Shown here in pieces: positions 42,601 through 54,889 of a stretch of DNA of 64,000 nucleotides (the first letter of the stretch is position 1; every line of letters starts with the position of its first letter). The translations under genes were made by a program, and so were the position numbers. Source of the stretch: Pteria penguin (Eukaryota > Mollusca > Bivalvia > Pterioida > Pteriidae); the NCBI GenBank assembly GCA_035048485.1, contig CM068583.1, positions 30,989,005 to 31,053,004 on the forward strand, in the 5' to 3' direction. Under the pieces are notes generated by a model, which was not told the DNA's origin, ran no database searches, and saw nothing but the letters and a program-made list of their open reading frames with translations.

Positions 42601-45600
42601 TAGCTGATTTTTATATTTAATGATTCTTTGACAACCATATAAACATTAATGAATCAGAGCATAGATTGCTTAATAGGTGTTTTTTTAAATAATCAGTTTC
42701 TCATCAAGTTCACATGATACTGCTATCAATCTATTGTATTACATAAATGTACATGTTTTATCGATGTATAAGATATCTTTTTGTCTCATCATATTAAGTC
42801 ATTTTTGTAATTATTTGGTCTACAGATATTTTGGATTTCCACTCTCTCAGCCCTTTAAGTACCAATGACATAAGAGTGTACTTCTTATGCACTTAATCCA
42901 TACATTGGTATATATCATATGTTGTAATAATTAACTCATGTCAACATTACAGTATTTCCACTAAGATGTTCAGTTCAAAATTATGCATGGGGTCGTATTG
43001 GCAGTCAAAGTGAGGTAGCCAATCTGTCGTCACATGGTGATCCAGCTTTTGAATTAAAAGAAGATGCTCCTTATGCAGAGGTAAATGATTCTTGATACTC
43101 AGTCAACATTTCCGGTGATGAACGCTAAGTTTTAAGATGGATTTGTTTATTCAAAAATTAACATCAAATGATGCTGGTATAGATAATTAAAAGGGAAGAA
43201 ATTTAATATCTTGTGCATATCAGAATGTGGTTTCATGCTGTATCTTTGTACTTTTTTAACAGCAGTGTTGTTGATATCACAAATCTTAGCTGCTGAATGT
43301 TTGAGAAAATGTGTTTTGTAGGAAAAAACATACAGATTTTAATATAGTGTATTGCTAATTTAGAAATGTTTTTTTTTAAACCAGTGTTCTAGGATTTTTT
43401 TTTCATTTTCAATTTTTCTTTCTTTCTACAGGAAAAGTGTCCCTGCAAATTCACTTTCCCTTTTTGAAATTAACTTTCCCATATTTTCAAACATCTTTTT
43501 GTGTGACAAAAACGCAATCAATAATGGAGATTTGTGCAACTCCATGAACAATTCAACACTCGACTCACTTGTCCTCAGGCTCCAGTTCGCACTCCTTCCT
43601 GGAAAGGGATAGTGCTTGGCTGATTTTGTGTCCAGATGTATGTTTGATTCCACCACTCTTAAGCCACAGGGCAATGCCTCTTCCAGGTTTATACCCTGAA
43701 ACTGATGGCCCTTGACTCATGTTCAAATAAGATTGTAACATAAATTACAAATCAAACAGGAGTTATTAAGTATACTCTGTAATTTGATTGTATAACATTA
43801 TGTTATGGTGTATAACTGTTATAGATACGTTTTATACCATAACTTATATATACTCGGTGTAGAAGAAATAGACAGACAATGCATTATTGCTGAGAAGTCA
43901 TCAATAAATTGTAAAGTACACTTGATCCTCTATAAAAATGAGAGCTGTGGACTTTGGAATTTCACTTTCCATGGGTAAGAAGGGCATCAAAAACTACTGG
44001 TCGTTAAATGAACTTGTCATGGGTGACGGAAGATTTAATCCTAGAACACTGTAAACACTGTTCCAAGTCAAAATCTTTAAGAGTTTAACTATTGTTCATT
44101 CAGTTTCAGTATTGTATTTATATAATAAGTACCATTCACAACCTCCTGCATTTGGTAATGTCTAATAATTTAAGTCAATATTCACATTTAATGATCATAA
44201 TTCTAGAGTAAATATTACAAACAACAAGGTTATGCAAACTTTTCAATTGACTAATATATAGGTTAAAGTCTAGATGTCTGCACTTACATGATCAAATAAG
44301 CATGATATGTTTTGTCAACTAATTGAGGGATCGCCTGGTCCAACTTTAACTGCTCCCATTAAGTAGTTTCATTGTCACATCACAGGTAAATCCATGTTTG
44401 ACAGGCCATTTCTTTATGACGTCATAATGAAAAAGTGTGCTAAAATGTGCAATGTCAGGCATTTCACGATCAGTCAATCAGGTGGAAAATACCAGTGAAT
44501 TTGTGTATGCCACTTGAGAAGCCAAATTTGTGTATGCCAGGTGAGAAGCCAAATTTGGTGGTAAACCAGGTGAATTACAGCTTCAGGATATAAAAATGTG
44601 TTCAAAATGAGTATGAACATGATTTTTAACTGATCAGGGTTTGACACATCTGAGGTGAATTTAATCATACTATGAAACAAAAATTTCCATACTATAGTTC
44701 AGTTTGCAGGAAGCAGGGGTATTGAGACATAGACATGATAGAGTTAGAGATATAGAGTTGACTGTGTTTGAAAGAAATTATTTTATATTCTTTGTAACTT
44801 CACTTTAGGTAGGTAATAAGTTATCTTAATTGTTAAAAAAAGGTCTTTGGATATTGTAGTTGTGGATGGGAACACACCCTAATGGTCCCTCACGTATGCA
44901 GACAAGTAGTGGGGTGGAAATCAGCTTGGAAGATTGGATTAAACAGAATCCTGATGTGCTTGGAAAAGAAGTAAAAGACTATTTCAGAGGAGCCTTACCA
45001 TTCCTTTTCAAAGTCTTAAGTGTAAATACTGCATTGTCAGTACAAGCTCATCCAAATAAGGTATTCTTTTCCATGTATTTATGAATTACAAATCAAGTGT
45101 ATTGCATTGCATTTGTACTGAAATATCATGATTAATGATTATAAAAGCAGAATATGAAGAGTACCGTAGTCTAATCATCAGTCATTAGATCAGTAATGTT
45201 CTATTATACAATGCAATGCCAGAAAAAAAATGTTGGGATAAAATCAGGAAAATACTGGTCAAAATTAAAAAATGATTGAGTTGTGAAAGAACTGATATCA
45301 CTGAATCAGCATTTAGTCATTACATTGTTTGGATACTGGTATCAATTTTACCTTTGTTTGATTTACGAGAGAGAGTCAAAAAGTAACCAGCTTACCTTAT
45401 TTCTGGTTCAGATCCACCTCCTCTTTTTCGATGTAATTTCCCTCTAGTGTGATGCACTTAGACTAACGGTGCTCAAGTGACATCAGTCCAGAACTGAAAA
45501 AGTCAGTCTTTTCCATTTACTCACTCCTCGACTGCCCTTACAACATCTTCATCAGACCGGAAATGACGTCCATGGATATCCTTTTTCAATTTTGGGAACA

Positions 45601-48600
45601 GGAAGAAGTCGCTGGATGCTAGGTCTTGGGAGTAGACAGGGTGTGGTACTAACTCATACCCGTTTTGCTCTACAGCATCCATTGTAACTTTGTAAGTGAG
45701 GACTCTTGCATTATCCTGTTGCAGCAAGACACCTTTAGATAGTTTACCTCGGCTTTTCACCCTGATGGCAGTTCTCAGCTAGTCATAAATATCATCTAAC
45801 TTGGCGTCAATCTCCTTTCCTGTTTTACCTTTTAGATACAGGAACCGAATTACAGCACGGTACTCAACTCTAGATGAAAAGCATGCCTTTTCTTTACTAG
45901 CCATATTTGACGTCAGATATCTCATTAAGAGATGAACCGATATGCATGAAATTTTGTACCCCTGTAACAACTTTGAATATAAATTAGATGTGAAAATTAT
46001 GATCGTGTTGGTCTATTGGAAATGGGATAGGCTGAAAACTTATTGACTCACCCTCATATTCAGCATGTTCATCGATTACAATTGATTGCTCAATAAACTG
46101 ATTTTATCTGTAGAATTAAAAATAATGTAAATTATGCAACTTATAGTTTAAATACTTGCTAATTTTATTCTACAATTTAATGTTTTACCCCTTCCAATCT
46201 TCAATAAAAAAAATCTTAATTAAAAATAATGTAAATTATGCAACTTATAGTTTAAATACTTGCTAATTTTATTCTACAATTTAATGTTTTACCCTTTCCA
46301 ATCTTCAATAAAAAAAATCTTCACTCATTAGTCGTAAATGTAGTCTGTAGATATACCTGTACAAGATACACATTGAACACATCTCTTTTGAAAAAAAAAT
46401 GCATATAGTATGATATACTTGCATACTACATTAAGTGATTATAAGTTTGTTGACTACAAGAAATTAGAAATAAAAAACACAAAAGTCAAATTTGAATGCA
46501 TGCATTTGCACATTTCCAAAATTTTTGCAGGAAGTTGCATTGTTGCTTAAGACAAAAGCCCAACCCGAAGTTTTCACTCAGAACAATGTTAAAAGCCATC
46601 TCTGGTATGAATTGGGACATTATACATGGATATGCATCTTTACGATGATTAGTTGATTAATTGTAATACATGTATATTATTTATGACTAGGGTTAATCTT
46701 CAGTTGTCATGACTGTTAAGTTTTTTTTTAAATAAACATTTTAATTACAGGTACATGCTGAGAAACTGCATGCAGAAAAACCAGATATTTACAAAGATCC
46801 AAATCATAAACCTGAGATGGCAATAGCATTAACTCCATTTAAAGGCTTATGTGGATTCCGTCCAATCAAAGATATTGCTTATTTTATACAGCGTATGGAT
46901 ATATTAATAGTATTGTAAACAGTATTAAATTTTCTAAATAATATGATCATTTTCAAAACCCATAGGCAGTATTTTAGTAACTTTTGTAAGTTCCTTATGC
47001 ATTTTCCTTTCATTATTTTGTTACTTAGGCTTTCTCTTTGTGTTTATTTTTATGCCCTTGCCATATATGGTGGAGAGACATATAGTATTGCACCTCACTG
47101 TCATTCTGTCATTCCATCAAGCATTTTTTCTTTGCAACTTCTAAAGCCTTGGGAGGATATTAAAGGTACAAAGATCACAATATGTAGATGTGGATATTAT
47201 AAGGAGCATGCTGTCCAAAGATTTTACAGAGTTATGGTCTTGGACTTATATTTTTATGCATATACAGTAAATTCACCTTGTCTTTGCAACTCTTTCTGAA
47301 CCCTTGGAAGGATTGTAATAAAACTGGATACAAAGAAAGACCACAATATGTAGATGTGCATATTGTAAGGGGAATCTTGTCCAAAAAGATTTACAGGAGT
47401 TATGGCCCCTGGACGGAAATTTTGCTGCCAGTGGGGGCATTCATGGCACACCAACACATCAAGTTTAATCATTTTTATACTCACAGAACAAGAATGTGAG
47501 ACCTACTCTTTTTTCTTTGTTTTTCTGTCCATTCTCTGTCAGTCACCAATATTAATTTTACCTATACCTCCCAAAGTGAAATCTTTATAGTTTGTTTGTA
47601 TACCCCACAGTTGAGGCTCTTTCACTTAAGACAAAGGTTTGTGCAAGTGACATCAAAATAATTTCCATCCAAAGTAGTGTTTTTCAAATACGTTTTATTT
47701 TTTATATTGAGGAATGTTTATTAACATATTTGTAAAAGTACATGTAAATTATGCTCTGTTGTAGTAAGTATTATGGTTTGTGAAATTGTGTAGTTCAATA
47801 CCAGCATCTTGGCTAATAACATTTTAAACTTAAGCCCTGAATGCTAGGGATGGGCAATTGGTTTGAGATTATGTTATGTTTTTCTCTTTTTGTATTAAGT
47901 AATCGCAAACAGTTTACCCGAACTTACTAAGTTATCATCACTAGTAAATACTGTACATTTAAGCCATACCTGTGACTGCTTCCTTTCTTTGATTATGGAT
48001 GAGAATTTAAAAAATAGAAATTATTCATCTAGATCAGATTAGGCCAGGTAGAGCAGTTGGTAGCATGCTCACTTCTCACCAATATGACCCAGGTTCGATT
48101 CCAGGTGTAGTAGTGAGATGGTGGGGCTGTCACTACCCGAGCTTCATGGGTTTTCTCCAGGTACTCTGGTTTCCTCCCACACAAACGACACCCTTACGCC
48201 AAGATCCGTGCCAATGAGCAAGATTTATATAAGTTGTTAACTTGTTTCTTAATTGTAAAATAAAGAAAGTGTAAATTTATTTTTAGATCAGATTTGTGAT
48301 ATTTAGGTCTCTCACTAAATGATGTGTTGCACAGGACTAAATGTGAACCAACTGGGAAAACAAAAATTTAGCTACTAAATGGCTTCATGAAGAATTAAAT
48401 ACAAAGTTGCTTTTCATCAGAAATAATAATTCATTTGTCTTATTGTAAAAATCCCTTTTTCTATAGCTGGATAGAAAAACTAGTAATATTTATTAGATAT
48501 TCTAAATATTACTTATATTAATTTTGTATTCAGTTTTTATATTACATGATCAAAAATCTGTTTGGAACAGATATTGATGAGCTACGCAATGTTGTGGGAG

Positions 48601-50806
48601 GTTGCCATGCTGTTAAGCTTATTACTGCCAGTAAAACTTCAGACATGCCACTTCAACGTGAAGCACTCAAGAATTGCTTCTCAGCATTGATGCATCAGGA
48701 TAAAGAAATTGTGAAAACAGAGTTAGAAAAACTTGTTAAAAGGCTGGAAGAATTGGGTAAAGTTGATCAAATTTCTTGATGTGATTTTCTTTGATGTGAA
48801 ATAGCAAGAAATTTAAAGTAGACAAAAAATAAAGTGCAAAGGAGTAATGTGTAGATTAATGTCTAAGGCATTTAAATAATTATAATAAAAATTCACTGAT
48901 AGAAAGTTTAAATTTGTAGTATATTTTGAGTAATTATATACATAATAAAGATCATTTAGCCATCTATCTGTAGAAACTTCTGGAACTGATACAAAGCAGT
49001 TTGAGAGGGATGTGTTGATGAAGTTGAATGCAGAGTTTCCAGAGGATGTTGGCTGTTTTACTGTTTACTTTATGAATGTTATCACATTGCAACCAGGAGA
49101 AGCAATGTTTTTAGAGGCAAACCTTCCTCATGCATATCTGTCAGGAGGTACTTCAGTATATTAAGTTTGTTTACTATGTTATTTAAAGATAAAAAATTAT
49201 TTCCGTTAAATAGTTTTGTTGATTAGTATAACTATACCACTGCCTCATAGACGGAGAGGTAAATAGTAATCCACTTGTCCCTCTGTCTATCAATTTGTTA
49301 CAGTGATTATTTTAAGAGTAATGGTTAGAGTTACTGTTTTTCAGGCTACGTTTTGCTACTTCTGCTTTCGCCATTCAAGATTTATAGCCCTAAATAGTAG
49401 TTAAGAATGTATTAATCGGTAGAATTCCAATGCAAACCAAAATATTCTGGTTAAATATTTTGTTGCAGTTCAAGTTTTACTACTTTTGCTTCCATGATTC
49501 AGGAGTTACATCCCTTGATACACAGATGGTATTGGAAATAGCAAAATTTTTAAGTTTGCAGATGATTAAAGAAAACCCATAGAAGTGTAATTTTCTACCC
49601 CCTGCATTTGAAATGGGGATATAATGCACCAAATGTTTGTTTATCTGTCTCTGTCTGTCTGTCTGCATCCGCATGCCCATTTGATATATCTACTGTTTGG
49701 TTGGAGTATCCTTATTACCCCAATCAACTTTTATAGTTTTATTTTTGTGTTAATATTACCATATTATTTATTTGTTTATTTATTTCCTTTATTCATCAGT
49801 AAAAGAAATTGAAGATCATGAAAAATATATAAACATGATATGTGAAAATTTTATCATTATGTTAAGATTTAAATTTTATGCCACCATCAGTTTACATCAG
49901 TTGATAAGGTATCTATTTTTGTACTTGAATAAAACAATATCAGGATATATATTGTACAATGATATCTGTATGTTGTGTATTTTCAGATTGTATGGAGTGC
50001 ATGGCTTGTTCAGATAATGTAGTCAGAGCAGGCCTGACTCCTAAGTTCAGAGATGTTCACACTCTCTGTGAAATGCTGGATTACACAGGCAAAGCCCCAA
50101 CCAAAACCAAGTTCAAAGGTCATATTTCAAAAGAGGAAAATGTCACTATTACAACATTTCAGCCACCAATAAATGACTTTGCTGTCAAAAAGTTTGAGGT
50201 AGTAGATTTTAGAATAATTCTATTTTATCTTGAAATCGAGTTAACATTAAAATCGTTTTATTAATAGATGTATTCTCATTTAAGTTTTGCTGCAAAATGT
50301 ATGGTTTGATATGTATAATGTTATCTGCCATATATGCATAGCTTTTTAAAACCAATTTCACAATATTTAAAGAAGTATTATGGAATTCAGTAAGAAAACC
50401 ATTATGCAAACAAATCTAGATATAGGTTTGAAACTAAAGATAATATACATAGTAAATGATAAAACCAGTGAAGTTTTAGAAATGTACGTATCTGGTGTAT
50501 TATAATATCTGGGGTTTTTTTTCCTCAAAGGCAACAAAAAATCATGAAAATAATTGTTGGAAAATTAACGTTTGGATTAAAATATTTCAGGTGCCAGAAA
50601 ATGCAGCAAATCTTAGACTTCCAGCAATTAAAAGTGCCAGTATATGCATAGTAATCCAAGGTGAAGGGAAAGCCAACAATCACACTTTAAAGTCACCAAT
50701 GGATGTGTCAAGGGGAAATGTGTTCTTTGTTTCTGCTGGAGAAGAGATGATTATCGAGGTTTCATTAGGACCTATGCTCCTTTTCCAGGCATATTCTGGA
50801 CTTTAA
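39625..50806 (+). CDS. MPI: Mannose-6-phosphate isomerase (phosphomannose isomerase, type I)
   Basis: Zinc enzyme that interconverts fructose-6-phosphate and mannose-6-phosphate in the cytosol, feeding GDP-mannose and protein glycosylation. Eight coding exons: 39625-39640, 42953-43080, 44860-45060, 46751-46892, 48571-48756, 48974-49147, 49987-50198, 50591-50806 (TAA). Phases close at 1275 nt, 424 aa; human MPI is 423. The first exon codes only MEGEM plus one base. Family blocks in order: [48 protein letters not shown] (Gln/His zinc ligands), [19 protein letters not shown] (Glu ligand), [16 protein letters not shown] (His ligand), [14 protein letters not shown] with the active-site Arg. The C-terminal lobe ends LLFQAYSGL. 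Exon 5 begins at the AG before ATATTGATGAGC, which restores frame with exon 4. Introns hold MITEs, SINE heads and a mariner. Confidence 0.97.
39715..40740. repeat. Irregular cluster of GTCGTGTATATAG motifs in MPI intron 1
   Basis: About a dozen occurrences of 'ttgcacga(c/t)cgt(c/t)gtgtatatag' or its reverse complement (39728, 39780, 39810, 39970, 40213, 40260, 40305, 40618, 40665, 40700 region), often followed by 'accatat'. Spacing is irregular and both orientations occur, giving palindromes such as ACGACCGTCGT. Confidence 0.75.
39990..40188. mobile_element. CGGATCC-type MITE, second copy
   Basis: 'gggcagatccagaaattttt' at the left and 'ctctgtatccgcgcatg' at the right, with paired gggggg / ccccaa tracts within. 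Inserted inside the motif cluster 39715-40740. Same family as 7716-7864. Confidence 0.7.
40755..40835 (+). mobile_element. tRNA-Ser-like SINE head
   Basis: 'tttggtgtagtggttaagg' (A box), 'acttgaaatc' (Ser-TGA-like anticodon loop) and 'cccccggttttatcccc' (damaged B box). Body to the right, to about 41000, is unassigned. Confidence 0.55.
41605..41915 (-). mobile_element. Pair of tRNA-derived SINE heads
   Basis: Minus strand: two copies (about 41615-41700 and 41830-41912) of AGCTCAATGGTGAGAGC (A box) followed by GGTTCTGGGTTCAATTC (B box). The typical translated read-through SSMVRAS...GSGFNS is visible. The segment between them may be the SINE body. 41916-42952 has only the MITE fragment at 42109-42170. 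Confidence 0.7.
42109..42170. mobile_element. Truncated copy of the 33788-33912 MITE
   Basis: 'tgagattcttgcatgtggc' and 'ttgccacttgccag' match the left half of that element; the right arm is missing. Confidence 0.7.
43081..44859. other. MPI intron 2
   Basis: AT-rich. 43426-43700 is open on the minus strand with a mildly coding-like composition, and 44490-44570 contains a short duplicated phrase 'aatttgtgtatgcca', but I cannot name either. Confidence 0.4.
45366..46056 (-). pseudogene. Internally deleted mariner transposon
   Basis: Tips CGAGAGAGAGTCAAAAAGT and (reverse) TGAGGGTGAGTCAATAAGT are mariner TIRs with TA on each side (45364-45365, 46057-46058). Minus strand keeps the N-terminal DNA-binding start ([18 protein letters not shown] ... 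[15 protein letters not shown]) and, after an in-frame TAG, the C-terminal catalytic part: LLQQDNARV (second Asp) and [16 protein letters not shown] (third Asp). The middle, with the first catalytic Asp, is gone. Transposition-incompetent. Lies in MPI intron 3. Confidence 0.9.
46114..46321. repeat. Recent 104-bp tandem duplication
   Basis: 'aattaaaaataatgtaaatt' ... 'ttccaatcttcaataaaaaa' occurs twice back to back with a single substitution seen (cccc/ccct). MPI intron 3. Confidence 0.92.
47120..47420. repeat. Two tandem copies of a ~155-bp repeat
   Basis: Shared order: 'tctttgcaact', 'ccttgg(a/g)agga', 'ggtacaaagatcacaatatg' / 'gatacaaagaaagaccacaa', 'tatgtagatgtg', 'gtccaaa(g/a)aagatttaca', 'gagttatgg'. 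The 118-codon frame at 46943-47299 is partly this repeat. MPI intron 4. Confidence 0.75.
48040..48275 (+). mobile_element. tRNA-derived SINE, family C
   Basis: Head 'aggccaggtagagcagttgg' + 'tagcatgc' (A box) and 'ggttcgattccaggtg' (B box); body contains 'gggttttctccaggtactct' + 'ggtttcctcccacac', a string I know from SINE cores in several animal phyla; ends 'ttaattgtaaaataaagaaa'. MPI intron 4. Confidence 0.75.
49148..49986. other. MPI intron 6
   Basis: Nothing beyond a short (TCTG)n stretch near 49645 and TTTA-rich sequence. Intron 7 (50199-50590) is also featureless. Confidence 0.5.
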
Positions 50807-51017
50807 TGTTCTTCTTTTAATCAAAATATTTACAATTATTTTTACTGTGGGATAATTAGCATTTGTATATGGGCAATATAGTCTTTTACTTTGATCATTT
50901 CAAGTAATGTCAAAGTTTCAAAATGGGATTAGTAATGATCAAATTTTATCAAAAGTTTCAAAATGAGATAAATCAGGATTATCATTCTGATTAGTACAGT
51001 CCTGTTTAGTTTTTGAT

Positions 51018-51023
51018 AATAAA
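51018..51023 (+). promoter_or_regulatory. Candidate polyadenylation signal, MPI
   Basis: AATAAA 212 nt after the MPI stop, the first on this strand. Confidence 0.5.
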
Positions 51024-54009
51024 ATGACCTTGTTCCTTCAAGTGTGATACCAGGTAGGTATTTCATGTATTCTTTTAGAAATCCATCTGTCTCAAAATCT
51101 TGTGCCATGCTGATTGAATTGATATACATATAATAGGAGTATATCATAATTTGTCAAACTTGATTACAGTAGAATTTACACTGTTGTAAAGGTATGTTGT
51201 AAAGAAGATTTTATACAAATAACATGTGTTTTAGTATCTATACCACTTTAAACTTTGTAAGAACTAACAAATATGAATAGAATTTATCCTTTGTGTTCCA
51301 CAAGAGAGTTGATCTGTTAGCATAAAGTTCATAACTGTTTCCATTCTAAATGAAAACTCAAATACCTTAAGTTTTTCATATTAATCTTATCTCAGCCCTC
51401 TATAGAACAAACTTTATGTCTACATATCATAATTTTGCTGCCCTTGATGTCATTTCCCTTTGCAAAAATTCAAAGAGACCAAACAAAACCCCCCATTAGA
51501 TTTAATTCTTAGCAAAATCTTATTTCTTGCTAAAGTCAGTAGTCTGAAAATGGGGATTATTGTATCATGATGATGTCTGTCTCCATGAACTTGTCCACAC
51601 TTGTCCTCTTATACCATGAAAAATACAAAGGAACAGATGGTTGTATAAGAAAGGGCATTAGTTTTAGTCATGCATTTGGATTCTGCCCTCTTGGGAAGGA
51701 GCAAATAGGAAGGGTATAAATTATTCATATTTTTCCTGAACTACTTTAAAAATGATCTGATTATGGAAAAATGAAAGATTTTCACATGCAATTGTGCACC
51801 TGGGTTTGGTTCCTGGGAAGAGGAGAATTCGAATGGTTAAACATCCTGTCATCACCGTTCCTTAACAATTATAGATACAAAAGAATTGATGTTAAGGGGT
51901 GTGACACCTTGGGAAGGGGGAGATGAGTGCAGTTAAACTCTTTTGTCTGTATTTTTCATTCGTAATGATTAAAGATACAATGATATTTAGTGGGAGGTGA
52001 AATGGATATAACTACTACTTATTTACCAGAGGCCCAAACTAAGGTGCTAGATCCAGGGGAAGGGGTAAATAGATGAGTTAAAAAGATTATGTTTGCACTT
52101 CTTCCAAACCATGATAGATGCAAATCATATGATAGTGTTATATAAATGGGTATCATTTGCAGTTTTTCACCTTTTTCCCTATCTAGATATGATTATGTAT
52201 ATTGCTATTTATGTTAATTCTACAAGTATGTTTTGTACTTGTTTGATTATTGATAACTACTTATTCAAACCAATCAACAGTTTCCATCTTTCTAGTAATA
52301 TCAAAACTGTAAGAAAGATATCAAGAATGACATAAAGGTTTATATAAGATCTCCCTTAAACTTGGAATCACACTGACACAAATTGTTATCTTATCTATTG
52401 AAGTCTACTTTATTGCCCAAAAATTGTACCCGCATTAATGTATTGAAATACAAGACAGAACTCAGTATTACAACCCTACAATTACCCTGGTGTGAAAAAG
52501 AAATTTGAACTGTAGGTAGATGGTGTAAAAGTGTATAGAGTGAAAATCATCTTAATTGAGAGGGAGCACCTGTTTATAAAATCCTTTTTAAATAACCATT
52601 TCTTTCAAAAGAATCCTTTGTTTAAAAGTCAGCTCTGTAAAAAGGACAATCTTAAGTCTTTTTTTAAGTTCACAGATTTGACTGTTGTAGATCTTGACAA
52701 TGTGCATTTGTTTTTTACTCAAATGAGAGGATTGAAAAAAAAGAAAATATGATCATTTACTATGTTCAGTTTGCTATGTATTTGATGAAGTTATGTGTTA
52801 ATGTCATGTGCAGTTTAAAAAGGTCTTGAGAGTGGTATCATCAAATAAATCAATGACAAAATCTTTTACATATGTGTATTTGTTATTGTGAAGATCAATC
52901 ATTTCTAGACTTTTTAATGGAATGTTTTGTATGAGCATTCAGTGATTATTTTCTTTATATATATATATATATATACATGTAGTAATTGATTTGTGTGTAT
53001 TTTGATTTCTTGATAATCATTATTATGAATGAGTATAACTTGATAAAAAACATTTAAAAATAAAAATTGCAAAAATTGAAGTGCAAAAGTTATCAAAGCT
53101 TATTCTTGTCTTAATCAATATGATGTGCATTGTAAATCAGGCAGAATTAAGATTGATTGCCAGAATGGGATATAACACAGAACCCTATGCCTACTGTGTG
53201 ATGTCCCTGTCTGCCACAATTCCCCACCCCCATCCCACCCCCTCCACACACCACACACACTTTTCCAGTTAAAGGTTTTTCTAAACTGATTAAAGTCCAG
53301 TTCTGTAGCAGACAGGATGAAAACATTTGCCCGGGTTCTATATTAACCTAGAGCCTAATACCTTCCATATAGATGCTTTATCAGATGATATGTATGGTGA
53401 TGCCATTGTATGCTACAGTAGGAATGGTATTTGAGTGTACACACGAAACATACTGCTATAAATCCATTTCATGTTTTATTAGTCTATTGAGTTATTCAAT
53501 AACTCGTTGAGTTTATGCTATACACTTTAGACCATACGCTGGACTATCGCTTTTTGTCTTTGCGTTCAGCTTGGATTACCTTCTGACATTTTCAACCAAA
53601 TTTGGTAAACATGATTACCAGGTCATTTATGTGGAAAAGGGCGATCTGCCACAGGCACCTCAAAAAGTGGTCGAATTCGGTACATCTTTAAAATCTTGTG
53701 AAGCACTAGTGAGTTTTCTTTCAGGTTTGTTATATAAGATTGTTATGTCTACCAAGTTTGTGAAAGACTATTTCTGTCAATCATTTAGCCACCAAGGAAA
53801 TTTTATGGACCTGGCTGATGTTCATGCATATGATTTGTTAATGGTTAACTTTTTTGTGTGTGTGGGGGGGGGACGCATATACGAAAAGCTTATAGCCAAT
53901 AATTTGACAAATTTTAAAAAGCAAAATCCAACAAACAAGAAACACAACATATCAAACACTTGACTTTTATTATTATTAAGTCGCCCAAACAGAGTTTCCT
54001 CCTCCTATT
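51024..54009. other. Intergenic after MPI; one unassigned open frame
   Basis: Mostly AT-rich DNA without gene signals; (TA)n at 52957-52975. A 130-codon + frame at 53571-53963 has a non-repetitive first part (HDYQVIYVEKGDLPQAPQ, VVEFGTSLKSCEALVS) followed by low-complexity sequence. The first ~150 nt could be an exon of an unrecognised gene or a relic; I cannot assign it. Confidence 0.4.
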
Positions 54010-54013
54010 GTTC

Positions 54014-54645
54014 TTCCAATCTGATTAAAACTATTTCTTCATTCCATTTCTTTATTTGTCCCATTGCGGATAAAGATAAAGATAAAGATCTGGGTCCGGC
54101 GCCATAAACTGAGAATATACTTAAGTCAAAAATTCACATTCTTCTGTTCATCAATGATTTAATAACTGGGATTTGGATTTTATTTAGTTTTATTCTACTG
54201 ATAAATAGAATTTAACCATTCTGCATTAAAATTTATTTGAACGTTTGATAATGGAATAAATTAAAATGAAATTTTTGACTTAAGTAAATTCTCAGTTTAT
54301 GGCGCCGGACCCTGGCGAAACCCCGTAAGGGGTTATGTTCTGGTGAACTATGATTGATTTCCAGCCAATCAGTAGATCGGCTACAAATTCCTAGGAATGA
54401 AATGAATATCCCCAGCGTGCGTGACCCACAAGGTAGTTTTTGAACAGTGTTTGTTACATATTGCGTCACTATCACGTGCCTAGCCGAGTCATTGATTGGC
54501 TATGGGAATTAACAGTTTCAGTGACTGAAACGTCATCAGAGTTCACCAGAACGTGACTCCTTATAGAGTTTCGCCAGATCTTTATCCGCGATGTCACAAA
54601 TAGAAAAGCGGAATAAAGATATGGTTTTAATCAGATTGTTGTTCT
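54014..54645. mobile_element. Compound foldback: two hairpins inside outer inverted arms
   Basis: Outer arms about 54017-54092 and 54576-54640 (CAATCTGATTAAAAC, TTTATTTGT, GCGGATAAAGATCTGG on one strand at each end). Inside are two separate hairpins: 54096-54141 with 54269-54308 (CCGGCGCCATAAACTGAG, TTAAGTCAAAAATT) and 54312-54349 with 54541-54577 (CTGGCGAAA, TTCTGGTGAAC). No ORF of note. Confidence 0.82.
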
Positions 54646-54889
54646 AGCCATGAACTTGGATCTGTATATGTAGATGTGCAATCAGTTTTTTTCCTAACAA
54701 GGGACCCACATGACCCTTGTGGAGGAGCCCAAATGTAGGTGGGGTTTACTCAAGAAACCTGGGAAAATTAAATATTACATTTTAACTTACACTTTAAATG
54801 TAATGAACCGTTACACAGGGCCCAAAACCACACATTGTCGTGAAAGGCATGATGTAACTGTCTTGTTGCCAAATAAAGCTTTATTCGAA

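Noticed and set aside
43426..43674. 82-codon minus frame in MPI intron 2 as a gene
   Set aside because: No homology that I recognise, no splice context, and the region reads as intron; mentioned only as unexplained.
46531..46625. Possible MPI exon after ttgcag ([11 protein letters not shown])
   Set aside because: Does not match the family, and exon 3 joins exon 4 directly as AHPNK-VHAEKLH, the conserved sequence.
48534..48779. Longer MPI exon starting FLYYMIKN and a missing 11-nt microexon before it
   Set aside because: Using the nearer acceptor at 48569-48570 joins exon 4 in phase, gives [14 protein letters not shown] aligned to the human segment, and makes the protein 424 aa; no microexon is needed.
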